Shown: positions 14,751 through 23,763, numbered from the stretch's first letter. The stretch is 52,666 nt of DNA from Anaerolineales bacterium (GCA_014860745.1 JACZJC010000011.1:1-52666), one strand, 5' to 3'. The notes: generated from the letters alone by a model not told the origin. A program made the numbers and translations.

Positions 14751-16401
14751 TATGTCAAAGATGGGTGATTCAAATTCAGGCAATCATGACTCAATGGGGA
14801 TGAATATGAGCGGGTCTGACAAAGACCATGATGATGTGCGCGCTAAAGAGTTACAAATCGAGCAGATGCGTGCACTGCAAAGACAGTTGGATCAGGCATA
14901 CCAACACGAAATAGCCGCTCAGAAAAAAGAAGATGCCCAGGCGCACGCGCTGATGGAGAGCGACCCGCGCGCGCATATTGCAATGATGAAGATGGAACAG
15001 GAGCATCGGCAATTGGCGCTTGAACTCCCACGCCTGTTGTTGCAGCACGAAGCGCATGTGTATCAGGAATTGCAAACTGCGCAGACCGCAGCCCAAACCA
15101 AAATGCCCGAAACCGGCAAGCTAATGATGGAGATGGTTGCGATGTCCCGCTGGTCGCAAATCCCGTTGCTTGTGCTGGGCTTATGGTTGATCGTCAGCCC
15201 ATTTTCACTCGGCTATCGCAGTGTCCCTATGATCTGGAGCGACGTGATCAGCGGTATTCTGGTGACGGTTTTGGCAGTGATTGCTTTTCGCACGAAGCTC
15301 GTCTGGGCTGCCTGGGCGACTACCTTCGTGGGCTTATGGCTGGCCTTCGCTCCGGTTGTTTTCCGAACACCGGATGCCGCCGCGTACGCAAACGATACTT
15401 TGGTGGGCATGCTCGTGGTTACATTTGCCGTGCTAATCCCGATGATGATGGAAATGCCGGGCCCTGAAGTTCCACTTGGATGGTCGTACAACCCATCGAC
15501 CTGGATGCAGCGAGCGCCCATCCTGGCGTTGGCCCTCTTTAGTTTTTTTCTGGCACGTTATATGACTGCATTCCAATTGGGTCATATCACTTCGGCGTGG
15601 GATCCAGTTTTTGGCGATGGCACCGTTCTGGTACTCGGTTCTGATCTATCCAAATCATTTCCCATCTCGGATGCGGGTCTGGGTGCATTCACGTATCTTG
15701 TCGAACTCCTGTCGGGATTTATGGGCGACCCGCGCCGCTGGCGCACAATGCCGTGGATGGTGGCACTTTTTGGCTTTATGGTGATTCCGCTTGGTGTTGT
15801 CAGTGTCGTGCTGATTATGTTGCAACCGATCATCATCGGTGAGTGGTGTACAGTGTGTCTCCTCTCCGCGCTGTTTATGCTGGTTATGATCGCGCTCTCG
15901 CTTGATGAAGTGATTGCCATGCTTCAATTCCTGGTGCAGACTCACCGCGCAGGCAAATCGGTTTGGCGCGCATTTTGGCTTGGCGGCGATGCTCTGGGAG
16001 ATAACCTGACACCGCAACGCCCGCAGACTGATCATCCAAGTCAGATGTTCTGGGGCGTGACGGTTCCATGGAACCTGCTCGTGACCGCGACGCTGGGCGT
16101 ATGGCTGATGATTGCGCCCGACGTCTATAAAACTCAGGGGCTGGCGGCAGACAGCGATCACATACTCGGCGCATTGGTTGTGACAGTCGCCATCGTCGCC
16201 TTTGCGGAAGTGACCCGCGCCGCCCGTTTCATCAACATCACCCTGGCGCTCGCCATAATTGTGCTGCCATGGGTATTCAGTGGAGCGACCCTCGCATCTG
16301 GTATCAACAATCTGATCATCGGTTTGCTGATCATCGCGCTAAGCATTTCGCCAGGCAGGATAAAAAATACATACGGCGGTTGGAATGCGCTGATTGTGTA
16401 A
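14737..16401 (+). CDS. VKOR-SPW fusion membrane protein
   Basis: This 554-residue protein has a Met/His-rich N-terminus (1-30), a coiled-coil stretch (about 35-120), an SPW-type pair of membrane repeats (about 138-240), a vitamin K epoxide reductase-like domain (about 255-400) with the redox pair Cys371-x-x-Cys374 in GEWCTVC, and a second SPW unit (about 440-550). VKOR proteins reoxidise DsbA-type partners using quinone. Only one Cys pair is visible; the usual second pair in the periplasmic loop is absent. ATG 14737 lies behind AAAGGAT. It is probably linked to the DsbA-like protein of the island. Confidence 0.8.
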   Translation: MQKHDMSKMGDSNSGNHDSMGMNMSGSDKDHDDVRAKELQIEQMRALQRQLDQAYQHEIAAQKKEDAQAHALMESDPRAHIAMMKMEQEHRQLALELPRLLLQHEAHVYQELQTAQTAAQTKMPETGKLMMEMVAMSRWSQIPLLVLGLWLIVSPFSLGYRSVPMIWSDVISGILVTVLAVIAFRTKLVWAAWATTFVGLWLAFAPVVFRTPDAAAYANDTLVGMLVVTFAVLIPMMMEMPGPEVPLGWSYNPSTWMQRAPILALALFSFFLARYMTAFQLGHITSAWDPVFGDGTVLVLGSDLSKSFPISDAGLGAFTYLVELLSGFMGDPRRWRTMPWMVALFGFMVIPLGVVSVVLIMLQPIIIGEWCTVCLLSALFMLVMIALSLDEVIAMLQFLVQTHRAGKSVWRAFWLGGDALGDNLTPQRPQTDHPSQMFWGVTVPWNLLVTATLGVWLMIAPDVYKTQGLAADSDHILGALVVTVAIVAFAEVTRAARFINITLALAIIVLPWVFSGATLASGINNLIIGLLIIALSISPGRIKNTYGGWNALIV

Positions 16402-16478
16402 ACTGGTTGTAGCGCTCACCGCGTGGTAACTAATTAAAGATACGGTCAACACACCGCAAAATAGCCTATTGAAATTAT

Positions 16479-16547
16479 ATAGGCCATTTTGCTTATATCG
16501 AATCAGGCAGAAAACCGCTCGTGCCCATCATCAAACGGATATACACT
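16479..16547 (+). promoter_or_regulatory. island operator plus -10 for the copA operon
   Basis: ATAGGCC-ATTT-TGCTTAT is at 16479-16496 and TACACT at 16542-16547, 54.5 bp from the centre; TATACA two bases earlier is an alternative. An additional half palindrome (ATAGCCTAT) lies just upstream at about 16461-16469. Confidence 0.7.
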
Positions 16548-16576
16548 AATGGTATCTCTTTACAAGGTAGGTAACT

Positions 16577-19213
16577 ATGACTCAACATGACCCAGTTTGT
16601 GGAATGGAAGTCGAACCCCAAAGCGCTTTCGCCAAACGCGAGCACATGGGGCAGACGTTATATTTTTGCTCTCAATCCTGTGTGGATCAGTTCGACAAAG
16701 ACCCCCACCATTACGTGATGACGTCTGCGACGACAGGCTTCAATCCTCAAATGTCGCTTACTCGCATCGAACTACCCGTGAGCGGACTACCGTTAAAGGA
16801 ACATTCGACTCACCTTGAATCGACTCTGCGTGCCGTGAATGGCGTGGATGAGGTAAAGGTCAATGCAACTACAAACAGGCTTGAGGTCCAGTATGACGCG
16901 CAGAAAGTGGATGTGTCCAAACTCGTAAGTGCGGTCAAATCCATTGGTTTTCAAGTTGGCGGGACAAAGGTCAAAATCGGAATCGAGAATTTGCGTTGCG
17001 CCTCGTGTGTGAAATTTATTGAAGATGAATTGAAATCCACGCAAGGTGTTTTGAATGCGACCGTCAATATTGCCACGCAGGAAGCGACGGTGGATTATCT
17101 GCCACAAAATACAACGCTGGCAGAATTGAACAAAGCCATTGAGACCTGGGGTTACAAGCCGCGCCAAGCAACAAGCGACGCGCCCGTGGATAAACAGGAA
17201 GAAGCACACGCCAATGAATATCGCAAGTTGATGAACAAGTTTTGGTTCGCCGCCGCGATCTCAGTGTTTGTGATGATAACGGCTTATTATCAGGTCGTGC
17301 CCGTTCTGCGGGATTGGAGCATGGACTCATTGCGATTATTGTGGGGTGTCACTGCGCTATTGACTCTGCCTGTTATGTTCTGGTCAGGCAGTGACTTTTT
17401 CACGGGCGCGTGGGCGTCATTCAAACATCGCTCTGCAAACATGAACACATTGATCGCACTCGGTACAGGTGCGGCATGGTTGTATTCGACCTTCGCAATT
17501 TTATTTCCATCGGTTTTCCCCGAAGGAACATCAGAACCATTTTATGATGTCGTTGCAGTGGTGATCGCATTGGTTGTGTTGGGACAGGCGCTTGAACTAC
17601 GCGCCAAGGGACAATCCAGTTCAGCCATCAAGAAATTACTCGGGTTACAAGCCAAGACCGCGCGCGTGATTCGCGATGGCAAAGAAATGGATTTACCCGT
17701 TGAAGAAGTGCTGGTCGGTGATGTGATTCAAGTCCGCCCTGGTGAAAAAGTTCCCGTGGACGGTGTTATCGTCGAAGGCAGTTCCGCTGTGGACGAGTCC
17801 ATGCTGACAGGTGAGTCATTGCCCGCTTCCAAAAAGATGGGTGATGAAGTCATCGGCGCGACGATCAACAAGACAGGCGCGTTCAAATTCCGCACAACCA
17901 AAGTTGGCAAAGACACTGCACTGGCGCAAATCGTCAAGATGGTGCAGGATGCGCAGAATTCCAAAGCGCCAATTGCACGGCTGGCAGACACCGTCTCGGG
18001 TTACTTTGTCCCAATTGTCATGATCCTCGCTGTGTGGACCTTCGTCATCTGGTTCGTGATCGGTCCGCAACCGCAGTTGGTTTATGCACTCGTTACAAGT
18101 GTGACCGTACTCATCATTGCCTGCCCATGTGCATTGGGACTCGCCACGCCCATGAGCTTGATGGTTGGTATCGGCAAAGGTGCGGAAAATGGAATTCTCA
18201 TCCGCTCAGGCGAAGCTTTACAAACTGCGCGTGCCATTCAAATCGTTGTTCTGGATAAGACAGGCACGATCACGAAAGGCAGGCCTGAATTAACTGACAT
18301 AGTTATCAGCGACCAGCCAACAGTGAAAGACGATGAGTTATTGAGGTTGGCTTCGTCCGTTGAAAAAGTCAGCGAACATCCGTTGGCACAGGCAATCGTT
18401 GAGGGTGCACAGGCGCGTAAATTGGAATTGGCGGAGGTACAAGACTTTGATGCCATTCCTGGTCACGGTGTTTCGGCAAAAGTCGAAGGACGAAGCATAT
18501 TGATCGGCAATCTCAAGTTGATGAACCGCGAAAATATTGCACTCGGCTCGCTGGAAGAAAAATCAAAATCGCTCGCCGATGACGGCAAGACACCCATGTT
18601 TATCGCGCTCAACGGCAAAGCCGCAGGTATCATCGCCGTGGCGGATACGGTCAAGGAAGATTCCGCCGAAGCCATTAAAGCCTTGCAAGGTATGGGCATC
18701 GAAGTGGTCATGATCACAGGCGACAACCGCCGCACCGCCGAAGCGATTGCTCGTAAGGTTGGCGTGACGCGTGTTCTGGCTGAAGTGCTTCCCGAAGACA
18801 AAGCCAAAAATATTCAACAACTACAAGCAGACGGTAAGAAAGTTGCCATGATTGGTGACGGCATCAACGACGCGCCCGCGCTCGCACAGGCGGATGTGGG
18901 TCTCGCCATCGGCACAGGTACGGACGTTGCCATCGAAGCTTCGGACATCACGCTCATCAAAGGCAGTCTCAAAGGTGTGGTCACAGCGATTGAAGTCAGC
19001 CGCGCCACAATGACCAATATTTACCAAAACCTGGTCGGTGCATTTTTCTATAATGTTTTGGGTATTCCTGTTGCAATGGGCGTACTCTTCCCTTTCCTCG
19101 GATTGTTATTGAGTCCATTGATTGCTGGCGCAGCGATGGCGTTCTCCTCCGTCACGGTTGTTGGAAATGCTAATCGTCTGCGCGGCTTCAAACCCAAGTT
19201 CAGCGTGAAGTGA
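16577..19213 (+). CDS. copA: copper-transporting P1B-type ATPase with N-terminal YHS domain
   Basis: This 878-residue ATPase exports Cu(I). In order it has a YHS domain (Cys8, Cys31, Cys35), a heavy-metal-associated domain at about 62-126 that has lost its CxxC, and a second one at 132-196 with Cys141-Ala-Ser-Cys144. The transport core carries the CPC ion site (Cys516, Cys518), the phosphorylation site Asp560 in DKTGTIT, the SEHPLA motif and GDGINDAP. It leads a run of small genes (19221-20331) that look like copper-handling partners. The CPC and SEHPLA motifs are those of copper rather than zinc or cadmium pumps. Confidence 0.95.
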   Translation: MTQHDPVCGMEVEPQSAFAKREHMGQTLYFCSQSCVDQFDKDPHHYVMTSATTGFNPQMSLTRIELPVSGLPLKEHSTHLESTLRAVNGVDEVKVNATTNRLEVQYDAQKVDVSKLVSAVKSIGFQVGGTKVKIGIENLRCASCVKFIEDELKSTQGVLNATVNIATQEATVDYLPQNTTLAELNKAIETWGYKPRQATSDAPVDKQEEAHANEYRKLMNKFWFAAAISVFVMITAYYQVVPVLRDWSMDSLRLLWGVTALLTLPVMFWSGSDFFTGAWASFKHRSANMNTLIALGTGAAWLYSTFAILFPSVFPEGTSEPFYDVVAVVIALVVLGQALELRAKGQSSSAIKKLLGLQAKTARVIRDGKEMDLPVEEVLVGDVIQVRPGEKVPVDGVIVEGSSAVDESMLTGESLPASKKMGDEVIGATINKTGAFKFRTTKVGKDTALAQIVKMVQDAQNSKAPIARLADTVSGYFVPIVMILAVWTFVIWFVIGPQPQLVYALVTSVTVLIIACPCALGLATPMSLMVGIGKGAENGILIRSGEALQTARAIQIVVLDKTGTITKGRPELTDIVISDQPTVKDDELLRLASSVEKVSEHPLAQAIVEGAQARKLELAEVQDFDAIPGHGVSAKVEGRSILIGNLKLMNRENIALGSLEEKSKSLADDGKTPMFIALNGKAAGIIAVADTVKEDSAEAIKALQGMGIEVVMITGDNRRTAEAIARKVGVTRVLAEVLPEDKAKNIQQLQADGKKVAMIGDGINDAPALAQADVGLAIGTGTDVAIEASDITLIKGSLKGVVTAIEVSRATMTNIYQNLVGAFFYNVLGIPVAMGVLFPFLGLLLSPLIAGAAMAFSSVTVVGNANRLRGFKPKFSVK

Positions 19214-19220
19214 GATTGCC

Positions 19221-19532
19221 ATGAAAATTGAACTTCTCTATTTCGATGGCTGCCCATCCTGGGAAAACGGATTGAAAAATCTCGAGGCTGCTTTGCAGGA
19301 AGAAGATCTGTCTGTTCCTGTGGAATTGGTCAAAGTAATAGACGATCAAAGTGCAGCTCAATTGAAGTTTCTTGGCTCCCCATCTTTCCATGTAGACGGT
19401 CATGATCTCTGGCATGAGGAACGTGAAAATTATTTGTTGAGTTGCCGAATCTATCCAACGCCAAATGGCATCAAAGGTTTTCCAACTGTTGTCATGCTGA
19501 GAGAACAACTCAAACAATTCAAAGGAGCATAA
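19221..19532 (+). CDS. DF-family thioredoxin-like protein
   Basis: This 103-residue thioredoxin-fold protein starts with the hallmark LYFDGCPSW (Cys11). Its second Cys is in SCRIYPTP and the cis-Pro region is GFPTVV. NCBI calls relatives DF family (seleno)proteins because some have selenocysteine at this position; this copy has Cys. It starts seven bases after copA and is probably co-transcribed. Its partners and substrate are unknown; a thiol or metal-relay function is likely from the motif and context. Confidence 0.8.
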   Translation: MKIELLYFDGCPSWENGLKNLEAALQEEDLSVPVELVKVIDDQSAAQLKFLGSPSFHVDGHDLWHEERENYLLSCRIYPTPNGIKGFPTVVMLREQLKQFKGA

Positions 19533-19533
19533 C

Positions 19534-19917
19534 ATGTCCAACCCGCAAATCTTTGTAATTCTTTCAGGCATCGTGCTGACCATTCTCATCACCTGGTATT
19601 TCTGGTTCGCGCCAAAAGCGCAGACCCGCGTTGCTGTATCCGCGTCGGGCGCACAGGAAGTAGCGATCACTGTGAAGGGCGGCTACACACCTGATGTGAT
19701 CGTGGTGCAAAAAGGTCGCCCCGTACGGTTAACGTTCACACGTCAGGAGAGTTCCGCATGTTCCGAAAAAGTGCTTTTCCCCGATTTCAATCAAAATGCG
19801 GACCTGCCAGAAGGCGAGCTGATAACCTTGGAATTCACACCTGATAAAGCAGGCGAGTACGGCTTTCAATGCCAGATGGGCATGCTACGCGGAAAATTGA
19901 TCGTGGAAGAAGGATAA
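19534..19917 (+). CDS. membrane-anchored cupredoxin
   Basis: This 127-residue protein has one N-terminal membrane helix (5-27) followed by a cupredoxin-like domain. Candidate copper ligands are Cys76 (SACSEKV) and, near the C-terminus, Cys113, Met115 and Met117 in FQCQMGM. There is no clear type 1 His pair, so a Cu(I)-binding rather than blue-copper site is likely. It begins one base after the stop of the thioredoxin-like gene and one base before the next gene, all downstream of copA. Confidence 0.8.
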   Translation: MSNPQIFVILSGIVLTILITWYFWFAPKAQTRVAVSASGAQEVAITVKGGYTPDVIVVQKGRPVRLTFTRQESSACSEKVLFPDFNQNADLPEGELITLEFTPDKAGEYGFQCQMGMLRGKLIVEEG

Positions 19918-19918
19918 A

Positions 19919-20125
19919 ATGAAACACCAAAGAATTCACCTGCCAATCCTTTCCTACATTGCGGCGTTTGTCATTGGCGCGATCCTGTTTGCTGTAATTT
20001 GGAAAATGGTATTTGGCTCAGCATCCAGTCTGGTGGTTCTGGCTGGCATGATTGGCGCAGCGGTCGCTGTGACTGCCTTCTGGCTCAGGAATGAAAATCA
20101 ACATCACATCAAAAAGGATGAATGA
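19919..20125 (+). CDS. small two-helix membrane protein
   Basis: This 68-residue protein has two hydrophobic helices (about 10-32 and 37-56) and a basic tail HHIKKDE. No family signature is seen. It is packed between the cupredoxin and a YHS gene, overlapping the latter by ATGA, so it belongs to the copA operon. A minor accessory role to the copper pump is a guess. Confidence 0.6.
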   Translation: MKHQRIHLPILSYIAAFVIGAILFAVIWKMVFGSASSLVVLAGMIGAAVAVTAFWLRNENQHHIKKDE

Positions 20126-20331
20126 TCTTGGATCAGACTCAAACAGACCAGCCCCTTGAGGAACCAAAATTCATTACTGCCTGCGGCGGGAAGATCAAGG
20201 ATCCATCCAAATATTCCAGCGCAGAGTATCGCGGCGAGCGAATATATTTCTGTACGCAGGCATGTTTGGACGTATTTCTGTTGGATCCCGATCCATTCAT
20301 GGCGGGTGAAATCGAACACCCTCTTGATTAA
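20122..20331 (+). CDS. small YHS-like protein at the end of the copA operon
   Basis: This 69-residue protein has a YHS-like domain: ITACGGKIKDPSK (Cys21) and IYFCTQACLDVF (Cys44, Cys48). It differs from the other island YHS proteins by CGG in place of the usual DPVC. Start at ATG 20122 overlaps the upstream stop; a TTG at 20128 is an alternative. It is the last gene before the terminator at 20381. A metal-chaperone role to CopA is plausible. Confidence 0.75.
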   Translation: MILDQTQTDQPLEEPKFITACGGKIKDPSKYSSAEYRGERIYFCTQACLDVFLLDPDPFMAGEIEHPLD

Positions 20332-20370
20332 TTCAATATGACAATCAGGAAATCATTCCTGATAAATATC

Positions 20371-20439
20371 ATAAGCGAATCAGCGCATTTCGAAACAGGT
20401 CGAAATGCGCTGTTGATTATTCCATGCGGGATGTAAGAT
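20371..20439 (+). promoter_or_regulatory. probable island operator plus -10 for the DoxX gene
   Basis: The left half ATAAGCG is good, but the right half AGCGCAT is weak, so this copy would not be convincing alone. TAAGAT at 20434-20439 lies exactly 54.5 bp from the centre, as in the other promoters. The site overlaps the copA-operon terminator. Confidence 0.45.
20381..20420 (+). terminator. terminator of the copA operon
   Basis: CAGCGCATTTCG (20381-20392) pairs perfectly with CGAAATGCGCTG (20401-20412) around an eight-base loop, followed by TTGATTATT. Confidence 0.8.
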
Positions 20440-20480
20440 GAGTTCGAAGCAAGACAAAATTCATCCTAAAAGGAGTAAAA

Positions 20481-21050
20481 ATGACTACTCAAACCATGAC
20501 CCGGGATTATCAACTCGCTGATGTTCCCTTTACGAAAACCCTGTTCGAAGGCAAGGCGTTTGCCTGGCTCTGGCTTGCCATTCGTTTGTATCTGGGATAC
20601 CAGTGGATCGAATCGGGCTGGGGCAAGATCACCAACCCCGCCTGGATGCAGGGCGGCGAAGCGCTGAAAGGTTTCTGGGATCGCGCCGTCCTCATCCCCG
20701 ATGCGCCTGCCCGTCCACTGATCGCCTTTGACTGGTATCGCAATTTCATCCAGTTTATGCTCGACAGCGGCAACTACGTCTGGTTCGCCAAACTCGTGGC
20801 GGTGGGCGAATTGCTGGTGGGCGCGGCATTGATCCTGGGTATCTTCATCTGGTTCTCCGCTTTTATAGGCGGTTTTATGAACTGGAATTTTATGATGGCA
20901 GGTTCCGCCTCTGTCAATCCTGTCTTCCTGATCCTCTCGATCCTGCTCGTCCTTGCCTGGAAAACTTCCGGTTGGCTTGGTCTGGACCGCTGGCTTCTGG
21001 TACAGGTAGGTACCCCCTGGCATCCCGGCTTGTTATTCCAACGCAAGTAA
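20481..21050 (+). CDS. DoxX/DoxD-like membrane protein
   Basis: This 189-residue protein has four membrane helices and the DoxX-family landmarks LAIRLYLGYQWIESGWGKI and GELLVGAALILGIF. DoxD-type proteins are the large subunit of thiosulfate:quinone oxidoreductase in Archaea, but most bacterial members are uncharacterised. It is a single-gene unit with AAGGAG before ATG 20481 and a strong terminator after it. In this island it may feed electrons into the quinone pool. Confidence 0.8.
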   Translation: MTTQTMTRDYQLADVPFTKTLFEGKAFAWLWLAIRLYLGYQWIESGWGKITNPAWMQGGEALKGFWDRAVLIPDAPARPLIAFDWYRNFIQFMLDSGNYVWFAKLVAVGELLVGAALILGIFIWFSAFIGGFMNWNFMMAGSASVNPVFLILSILLVLAWKTSGWLGLDRWLLVQVGTPWHPGLLFQRK

Positions 21051-21068
21051 TCAATATACTTAATTTGA

Positions 21069-21106
21069 ACAATCATCCCCTGAATTATCAGGGGATGATT
21101 GTTTTT
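21069..21106 (+). terminator. terminator of the DoxX gene
   Basis: ACAATCATCCCCTGA (21069-21083) pairs perfectly with TCAGGGGATGATTGT (21088-21102), loop ATTA, followed by TTTT. Confidence 0.9.
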
Positions 21107-21163
21107 GTGGGATGGAAATGAACAGAGAGCTTGATCTGTCATATATTAGCCATGATGTTTGAC

Positions 21164-21232
21164 ACAAGTCATTCTGCCTACTCACTTTTGCGCCATATCG
21201 CGCTACTTTGAATGGAATATTGCCTATAAGAT
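21164..21232 (+). promoter_or_regulatory. island operator plus -10 for the 21268 operon
   Basis: The operator ACAAGTC-ATTC-TGCCTAC (21164-21181) has a good right half and a weak left half. TAAGAT at 21227-21232 lies 54.5 bp away, overlapping TATAAG (21225-21230). A GCCTAT sequence nearby at 21222 is better read as part of the -10 region. Confidence 0.5.
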
Positions 21233-21267
21233 GGGTCAACTTTGCAGAATAAGGAGCTGGGCTTTTC

Positions 21268-21942
21268 ATGGCTAAAAAAATATCAGGAATCACCACCCGA
21301 ATGGTCATCATTGCAATGCTTTTGATGGTCTTTCCGGGAACCGCTCTTGCTGATGGTGGGGATGGTGGATATGAAGCGACCGCAAACGGATATCACATTA
21401 CGCTCGTATTTTCCGAGCCTGTCAAAACAGGTGTGAATGAATTTCACGTGCTGATCGCTGACTCGATGGGTCTGCCGGTCTCCGATGCCATCGTGGAAGT
21501 AGTCGCCATGCCAGTGGAAGAACAATCCGATCATTCAGAAGAACCTGCCGAGGAAATGCATGGCATGGAAATGGCTACCGAAACCCCAGCCACGGAAGAT
21601 GCACATGGCATGTCAGGGATGGATGTGTCCGAAGAACCCGAAACCAACGAGCATGAAGATGCCAGAGAGGTTGCCCATGAGGAAGAACCCGTCACGGTAA
21701 CGCTCGCAGGTGGGCATGAAGACGGGGAATATTCAGGAGAGATTCACCTGGATGCTTCCGGTGACTGGACCTTCAATATCCACTTTGCCCTGGATGACCA
21801 TTTGACCGAGGTCGAAATTCCCGTTGGGGTTCCCCGCACCATTTCCAATTATGGTATCTTGGCTGGCTTTTTCGGCATCAATGCAACGGTGATCACCGTT
21901 GCCGCCATCACAAAACGCAAATCCATTTCTCCAAAGGCTTAA
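21268..21942 (+). CDS. FixH/YtkA-like exported protein with acidic His/Met-rich insert
   Basis: This 224-residue protein has a signal peptide (cleavage near ALA-DGG at about 29), a YtkA/FixH-type beta domain split by an insert (about 85-145) very rich in Glu, His and Met, and a C-terminal membrane helix at about 192-213. The insert (EEMHGMEMATET, then HGMSGMDVSEE) has the look of a copper-collecting segment. It precedes the polyferredoxin gene by 12 bases, so the pair probably delivers metal or assembles a redox partner outside the membrane. Confidence 0.75.
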   Translation: MAKKISGITTRMVIIAMLLMVFPGTALADGGDGGYEATANGYHITLVFSEPVKTGVNEFHVLIADSMGLPVSDAIVEVVAMPVEEQSDHSEEPAEEMHGMEMATETPATEDAHGMSGMDVSEEPETNEHEDAREVAHEEEPVTVTLAGGHEDGEYSGEIHLDASGDWTFNIHFALDDHLTEVEIPVGVPRTISNYGILAGFFGINATVITVAAITKRKSISPKA

Positions 21943-21954
21943 GAGCTTATACCC

Positions 21955-23334
21955 ATGACAACATCTCTTCCAACACCGCCCCTCTCCCTGCTGAATGGCG
22001 GAAACCTGCTCAGCAACAAATGGATCGACCGTTTCCTGCGCAGCCGCTGGTACCCCGGCATCATCCAATGGCCAACCCTGATGATCTTCATGGTCATTAT
22101 GTTCGAACTCATTCTGGGACCTGAATCTGCGCATGACAACTTCGGCACCGCGCTGACCTGGGTATTGTGGTGGCCAATCATCCCGATCATCTTCCTTTTT
22201 CTCGGACGTTTCTGGTGCGCAATCTGCCCATTCGCCAAGATCAATGACCTTGTGCAAAACTTTGTCGGCAACAATCGCCCCGTGCCAAAATTCCTGAAAA
22301 AATACGGCATCTGGATTATCGATGCGCTTTTTATCTTCATCACCTGGAGCGATCATGTCTTTGGGGTGGTGGAAAATCCGCTGGGTTCGGGTGTACTGAT
22401 GTTGACCCTTACCACGGGTGTGATCGTCTCGGGTGCTTTTTACGAACGCCGCACCTTCTGCCGATATGTCTGCTTTCTGGGTGGTCTTTCAGGCAACTAC
22501 GCCCGCAATGGCATGTTGAGCCTGCGCGGAACTCCGGAAATATGCGCCACCTGCACCATCGCTGCCTGTTACAAAGGCACAGATCAGTCCATGCCCTGCC
22601 CTTTGTTCGAGTTTCCCAAAACCATGACCTCCAGTGCCAACTGCGTGCTCTGTGCGGAATGTATCAAAGGCTGTCCTAATAACTCCATTCAATTGACCGT
22701 GCGTCCGGCCACCAGGGAATTGTGGTTCATTCGCAAGCCGAAGATGGAAGAGGCGTTCCTCTCCGCCGTCATCATGGGCATCGTTTTCGTGCAAAATGTG
22801 ACTATGCTGGAAGTGTGGGGTTCGATGTTGAAATGGCTGGAGAATGCCGTAGGCACAACCAATTACGCAGTGACCTTCAGTATTACTTTCGCAATTTCCA
22901 TTGCCATTCCCGTGTTGCTGCTCGGACTGACCTCCTGGATCGCAAGTAAATTCAATAAAGCTACACTAGTTGAAAACTTTGCCCGTTTTGGCTACGCCAT
23001 CATCGCACTGGACATGGCGGGACACATCGCGCATAACCTGTTCCATCTGCTGGCGGAAGGCAAGTCCATTCTGTACACCGGTATGGCATTGTTTGGGATG
23101 GAAATCCACGACGTGTCACCTGCCATTCTCAGCATGCAGGAGATCCAGTGGCTTCAATTCGGTTTGATCACCCTTGGCTTTGTTGGATCGCTTTACACTG
23201 CCTATCGCATCTCCCTATCGAATCATTCCGGCGAAAAGGTCTGGGGAACATTTGCACCCTTTGCGGTGTTGATGGTCGTCCTGACCATCATGAACGTCGT
23301 TCTCTTCACCTTGCCGATGGCAATGAGAATGTAA
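21955..23334 (+). CDS. NapH/NosR-like membrane polyferredoxin
   Basis: This 459-residue membrane protein is of the NapH/YccM/NosR C-terminal type. It has N-terminal helices, CxxCP in FWCAICPFAK (Cys88, Cys91), FCRYVCFLGG, a cytoplasmic ferredoxin part with CATC and CVLCAECIKGC 4Fe-4S motifs (about 198-245), then further helices. Such proteins carry electrons from quinol to partners outside the membrane, as in periplasmic nitrate and nitrous oxide reduction. No nap or nos catalytic subunit is present in the window. It lies between a FixH-like gene and an HMA gene. Confidence 0.85.
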   Translation: MTTSLPTPPLSLLNGGNLLSNKWIDRFLRSRWYPGIIQWPTLMIFMVIMFELILGPESAHDNFGTALTWVLWWPIIPIIFLFLGRFWCAICPFAKINDLVQNFVGNNRPVPKFLKKYGIWIIDALFIFITWSDHVFGVVENPLGSGVLMLTLTTGVIVSGAFYERRTFCRYVCFLGGLSGNYARNGMLSLRGTPEICATCTIAACYKGTDQSMPCPLFEFPKTMTSSANCVLCAECIKGCPNNSIQLTVRPATRELWFIRKPKMEEAFLSAVIMGIVFVQNVTMLEVWGSMLKWLENAVGTTNYAVTFSITFAISIAIPVLLLGLTSWIASKFNKATLVENFARFGYAIIALDMAGHIAHNLFHLLAEGKSILYTGMALFGMEIHDVSPAILSMQEIQWLQFGLITLGFVGSLYTAYRISLSNHSGEKVWGTFAPFAVLMVVLTIMNVVLFTLPMAMRM

Positions 23335-23366
23335 TCAAATTTATATCTTTTTCAAGGAGAAATCTC

Positions 23367-23687
23367 ATGGATCAAAATTGTCATGTCGAACCCATTCAAA
23401 AAACTGTCTTGGATAGCGTACTAAAAAACGCAGACACAACTCTGCTGGCAGTTTCCGGGATGGGTTGCCCGAATTGTGCCGCCCGTGTAAGAAACGGACT
23501 TGTTTCCCTGGAAGGTGTTCATCATGCCGAGATCCATCTGGACACAGGATTGGCAGAAGTGTCTTTTGACAGCGGCAAAGTCACTCCGGAAATGCTGATC
23601 GATGCCGTTGCCTTTGCCGGCAATGATGGGCGGCATCATTATGAAGCAGTGGTTGCGGGTCAATCATTCCACATAGAATCTAGGTGA
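23367..23687 (+). CDS. HMA-domain metallochaperone
   Basis: This 106-residue cytoplasmic protein has a heavy-metal-associated domain at about 24-92 with the metal-binding loop GMGCPNCA (Cys34, Cys37), plus an extra N-terminal Cys-His (NCH, residues 4-6). Such domains shuttle Cu(I) or other soft metals. It is the last gene of the operon begun at 21268; ATG 23367 has AAGGAGA upstream. The context suggests it serves the polyferredoxin/FixH pair or CopA. Confidence 0.8.
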   Translation: MDQNCHVEPIQKTVLDSVLKNADTTLLAVSGMGCPNCAARVRNGLVSLEGVHHAEIHLDTGLAEVSFDSGKVTPEMLIDAVAFAGNDGRHHYEAVVAGQSFHIESR

Positions 23688-23695
23688 TGTTCGTC

Positions 23696-23763
23696 ATAAG
23701 CTAGATGGCGTATAGATTTACCGCCATCCTACGCTGGAAACAACTTAATGGTCAGACTACTAT
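23696..23763 (+). promoter_or_regulatory. island operator plus -10 for the CuA operon
   Basis: ATAAGCT-AGAT-GGCGTAT is at 23696-23713 and TACTAT at 23758-23763, 53.5 bp from the centre, one base off the common distance. The gene start follows 28 bp later. Confidence 0.55.

Noticed and set aside
19221-19532. DF-family protein as a third selenoprotein
   Set aside because: The position that is Sec in some relatives is encoded here by a Cys codon (DGCPSW) and the frame has no internal TGA.
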